A DNA stretch of 64,000 nt, taken from assembly GCF_033170385.1 (NCBI RefSeq), contig NZ_CP126170.1, forward strand, positions 4,674,001 through 4,738,000, given 5' to 3'. Under the pieces are notes generated by a model. That model was not told the DNA's origin. It worked only from the letters and a program-made list of their open reading frames with translations, and ran no database searches. Both the position numbers and the translations under genes were made by a program. Source of the stretch: Xanthomonas rydalmerensis (GTDB lineage: Bacteria > Pseudomonadota > Gammaproteobacteria > Xanthomonadales > Xanthomonadaceae). The number at the start of each line of letters is the position of its first letter. Within the stretch, counting starts at the first letter, position 1. This document shows, one piece after another, positions 61,798-64,000 of this stretch.

Positions 61798-62729
61798 GCC
61801 TTCCCCTGCTGCATCAGCAGTACGTCGTTCCAGTCGCATTTGCCCGGCTGGGTCGGTAGGTAGACATCGCACGCAATGCCGTCCCGCTCTAGGTCGTTGG
61901 CCAAGCTGTAGGCGGCGGCTTGTCCGGCATAATTGTCGTCCTTGTCCCCGAACACGGACACGCGCGTGACCCCCGGCGGCGGGCGGAACTTGCGCATATT
62001 CCCCTCGTTGACCAGCGCCCAGGTCGGCAGGTCGAACAACTCGGCGGCGGCTAGGGCTGTTTCGATTCCCTCAGCCACACCAAGATGCTCGGCGACGGGG
62101 AACAGACGAATTGCACTGCCTGGCTCATAGCCGCTCGACACCAGTTTTCGAGGGGCGGAAACGGGGGCTTTCTTGCCTCCCTCAAGGTAGGTGACGTGCA
62201 ATGTCTGCGTCTTGCCGTCCTTGCCGCGCATGGACGCCACCATGGCCGTGTATGTACCTTTCGGCCCCCGCTCGCCCCTCTCGAAGTAGTCCAGCGTTGC
62301 CTTTGCGATGCCTTGTGGTGGCAGCTTGAGGCCGCGCCCCGCCAGATACTGGGCAACGGCATCGCCTGCCTCGATCGGCCTAGCCTTTGCTGCGTACTTG
62401 GCAACTCGCTGGCGCCCATCGACCGGGACGGACGGGGGCGTTGCGACCGCTGCGCCCGCCACCTTCTCGATCTCGCGGCAGGCTTCGGCATACCCGATTC
62501 CCTTGCAGCACATGACCAAGGCAATACCGCCCTTGTCCCCGCGGCTGCAGTTACAGAAGAAGCTGCCCGACCCGTTGCGATCGGCAAAGCGAAAACGGTC
62601 CTCCCCCTCTCCGTTGGCAGGGCAGCGGTGATGCTTCTTGTCCAAGTAGTTGGCCGGCACGCCCAACATCGGCAGGATAGACGGCCATTTCCCGGCCGCC
62701 AGGTCTTTCGCTCGTTCCCGGTCGCTCAT
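61794..62729 (-). CDS. Phage primase with zinc-finger and Toprim domains
   Basis: 311 residues. N-terminal zinc-binding region (HHRCPANGEGEDRFRF, GSFFCNCSRGDKGG; Cys/His ligands) as in gp4/P4-alpha-type primases. C-terminal Toprim-like region: VAEGIETALAAAELF carries the first acidic residue, SVFGDKDDNYAG the second. No helicase motor domain is present, so it would pair with the separate helicase gene upstream (overlap of four bases). It makes primers for phage replication. Confidence 0.85.
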   Translation of the reverse strand: MSDRERAKDLAAGKWPSILPMLGVPANYLDKKHHRCPANGEGEDRFRFADRNGSGSFFCNCSRGDKGGIALVMCCKGIGYAEACREIEKVAGAAVATPPSVPVDGRQRVAKYAAKARPIEAGDAVAQYLAGRGLKLPPQGIAKATLDYFERGERGPKGTYTAMVASMRGKDGKTQTLHVTYLEGGKKAPVSAPRKLVSSGYEPGSAIRLFPVAEHLGVAEGIETALAAAELFDLPTWALVNEGNMRKFRPPPGVTRVSVFGDKDDNYAGQAAAYSLANDLERDGIACDVYLPTQPGKCDWNDVLLMQQGKA

Positions 62730-64000
62730 GGGACGAACTCCGGCGCGCCACTGCGTTCGCGAGACTTGGCATAGCGGATGGCCCTAGACTTCAGCCAGCG
62801 CTTGAGTTCCGGCGAATATTCCATCGGCGGGACATCCTTCACCCGCGGGTCGTTCGGCCACACCCCGAAACGGTCCTTGTACTTGTGTGCGACCCAGCCG
62901 GCGGCATAGCCATGTGCGGCGGCGTAGGCACGAAGCCCGCCGATGAACGTGCGCTTTTCCTCCCAGGTGGTCGATTTGTTGAGGTTCGTCCCCTCCACCT
63001 CGACCATCTGCCCCGGCGCCATGTCGATCAATGTGCGGGTTCGGCGCTCCGCTCCACATGCCGGGCATGCCTTCTGCCCAGGTTGCAGGATCAGGCCGCA
63101 CTTACAGCGCACCTGCTCGCGCTCCTTCTGGCTCGGCTCCTTACGCGCCTGCGACTCGCGCTTACCGTCATCCAGCGTGTGCACACCCTCGCTGAAAACC
63201 TGCTCTGTGTCCTTGTAGAACCGCAGGTAATTGCCGCTGTGATCCAGCCATAGGCCGAACTCCTTGCCCGGAGCGGTCCGCATCAGCCGGCCTAGTTGCT
63301 GCATGTGGCTCGACAGGCTCTTACGGTAAGGGCGCGCGGAGATCCCGCACAGCACGTCCGGCACGTCGAATCCCTTGGTAAGCACCTCGCAGGACACCAG
63401 TCCGTGGATCGTGGAATCAGGGCGCTTGAACTCTTCCACCAGCCTGCGCCGCGTATCGGCGTCACCGTCCTTGTAGCTGATCTGCTGGAAGTTGAAGCCA
63501 GCCGCGGCGAACTGGCGGCACAATTCCTCGCCGTGCTTCACGGTCGCAGAGAACACAATCGTCTTGACTGGGCCGCCGAAATGTAGCTCTGTCTTCTGCT
63601 GCCACTCGGCGACGATGTCGCCAATGATGGACATGCCGCGCTTCTCGATTTCCTTCTCCGACCACTCGCCGGCCACAACCTTCATGCCCTTGGTGTTGAT
63701 CGCCGTCGCGGCGTAGACCTTGAGCGGCGCCAGGTACTCGCGCGCGATCAGTTCATTGGTCGTCGTGACGTTGACCATACCGCTGTAGACCTTCGCCATG
63801 CCCTTCGTGAAAGGCGTGGCCGTCAGGCCGACCACGATGGCATCGGTCTTTTCCAAGAACTCGGTGACCTTCTTGCGCATGCAATGCGCTTCGTCCACGA
63901 ACACCACCTGCACGTCGTCAGGGATGCCGCGGCGCTCCAGGGTCTGCGCGCTGCAGACCTGCAGGCGCTCCCAGCCGCGGAAGCGCCAGTGTCCGGCCTG
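62726..64000 (-). CDS. SF2 DEAD/DEAH-type helicase (N-terminus outside window)
   Basis: 425 residues visible; the frame is open to the window edge, so the ATP-binding part (motif I) is missing. Motif II is VFVDEAHCMRK, motif III GLTATPF, motif VI QQLGRLMRTAPG. The C-terminal part has a four-Cys zinc ribbon (RCKCGLILQPGQKACPACGA). Similar helicases occur next to primases in podovirus prophages. It is coupled to the primase gene by a four-base overlap. Confidence 0.88.
   Translation of the reverse strand, partial: QAGHWRFRGWERLQVCSAQTLERRGIPDDVQVVFVDEAHCMRKKVTEFLEKTDAIVVGLTATPFTKGMAKVYSGMVNVTTTNELIAREYLAPLKVYAATAINTKGMKVVAGEWSEKEIEKRGMSIIGDIVAEWQQKTELHFGGPVKTIVFSATVKHGEELCRQFAAAGFNFQQISYKDGDADTRRRLVEEFKRPDSTIHGLVSCEVLTKGFDVPDVLCGISARPYRKSLSSHMQQLGRLMRTAPGKEFGLWLDHSGNYLRFYKDTEQVFSEGVHTLDDGKRESQARKEPSQKEREQVRCKCGLILQPGQKACPACGAERRTRTLIDMAPGQMVEVEGTNLNKSTTWEEKRTFIGGLRAYAAAHGYAAGWVAHKYKDRFGVWPNDPRVKDVPPMEYSPELKRWLKSRAIRYAKSRERSGAPEFVP

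Larger units (their letters stand above)
33346..64000. mobile_element. Temperate T7-like podovirus prophage (right end outside window)
   Basis: From the DUF4224 gene to the window edge nearly all recognisable genes are phage genes on the minus strand. The order is replication, portal, scaffold, capsid, gp11/gp12-like tail, gp14/15/16-like internal proteins, terminase, lysis, tail fibre: T7-type virion genes in nearly T7 order. Lysogeny-type genes lie at the left end. Neither integrase nor phage RNA polymerase is in the window. The boundary is placed at the first phage-like gene; the true attL is somewhat to the left. Confidence 0.85.

Overview
The window looks like chromosomal DNA of a Xanthomonas-like gammaproteobacterium (family Xanthomonadaceae). 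The host part is GC-rich and carries palindromes of the type GTAGGAGCGGCTTCAGCC / GGCTGAAGCCGCTCCTAC, G-rich tracts of the GGGATTGGGGATTC type, and a block containing TTACTTTTCTTTGC / GCAAAGAAAAGTAA; all are familiar from xanthomonad intergenic DNA. The species cannot be fixed from the sequence. About 33 kb is ordinary host chromosome, and the right-hand 31 kb is a prophage that runs off the window.

Host part, left to right. An Mrp-type cation/proton antiporter operon (mrpA-B fusion, C, D, E, F, G; the first gene enters from the left) is followed by a convergent Ca2+/Na+ exchanger. Next come a membrane-anchored catalase-family protein with its cytochrome b561 partner and a TonB-dependent siderophore receptor. 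Convergent to these lie a CHASE3-GAF-GGDEF diguanylate cyclase and a four-gene unit: ABC-2 transporter ATPase and permease, DesK-type kinase and NarL-type regulator. Divergent from that unit is an export system (membrane-fusion protein, ATPase, two FtsX-type permeases) whose adaptor gene is separated from the ATPase gene by a ~740 bp imperfect inverted repeat. Then follow a lipoprotein alpha/beta hydrolase, two EamA transporters, a Ser/Thr-rich protein, a small secreted protein, a metallo-beta-lactamase-fold hydrolase, trpS, a conserved exported protein, csbD, two tandem entericidin-type lipoproteins and an arginase.

Prophage (about 33.3 kb to beyond 64.0 kb). Apart from a small DUF4224 gene at the left edge, every recognised phage gene is on the minus strand, so the map reads from high to low coordinates. 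The order is: helicase and Zn-finger/Toprim primase, small HTH gene, portal, small head proteins, scaffold, capsid, decoration protein, gp11-like and gp12-like tail proteins, two GNAT acetyltransferases, gp14/15/16-like internal (ejected) proteins, terminase subunits, lysozyme, holin-like and other small membrane proteins, Rz with embedded Rz1, and tail fibre. This is close to T7 gene order, but the left end carries lysogeny-type features: DUF4224, a P63C-domain gene behind an operator-studded promoter, and a secreted 'moron'-like gene. No RNA polymerase, DNA polymerase or integrase lies inside the window.

The most unusual points are: (1) a gp12-like tail gene split in two exactly where an FN3 plus Ig/PKD-like cassette has been inserted; (2) a gp16-like virion protein combining a transglycosylase-like motif with a zeta-toxin-like P-loop kinase domain; (3) a 15-19 bp motif present three times, ahead of the structural, capsid and lysis blocks, that may be a phage-specific promoter or control site; (4) a (CG)7 tract positioned so that loss of one unit would fuse a well-initiated leader ORF to an HTH gene; (5) the inverted repeat splitting the export operon.
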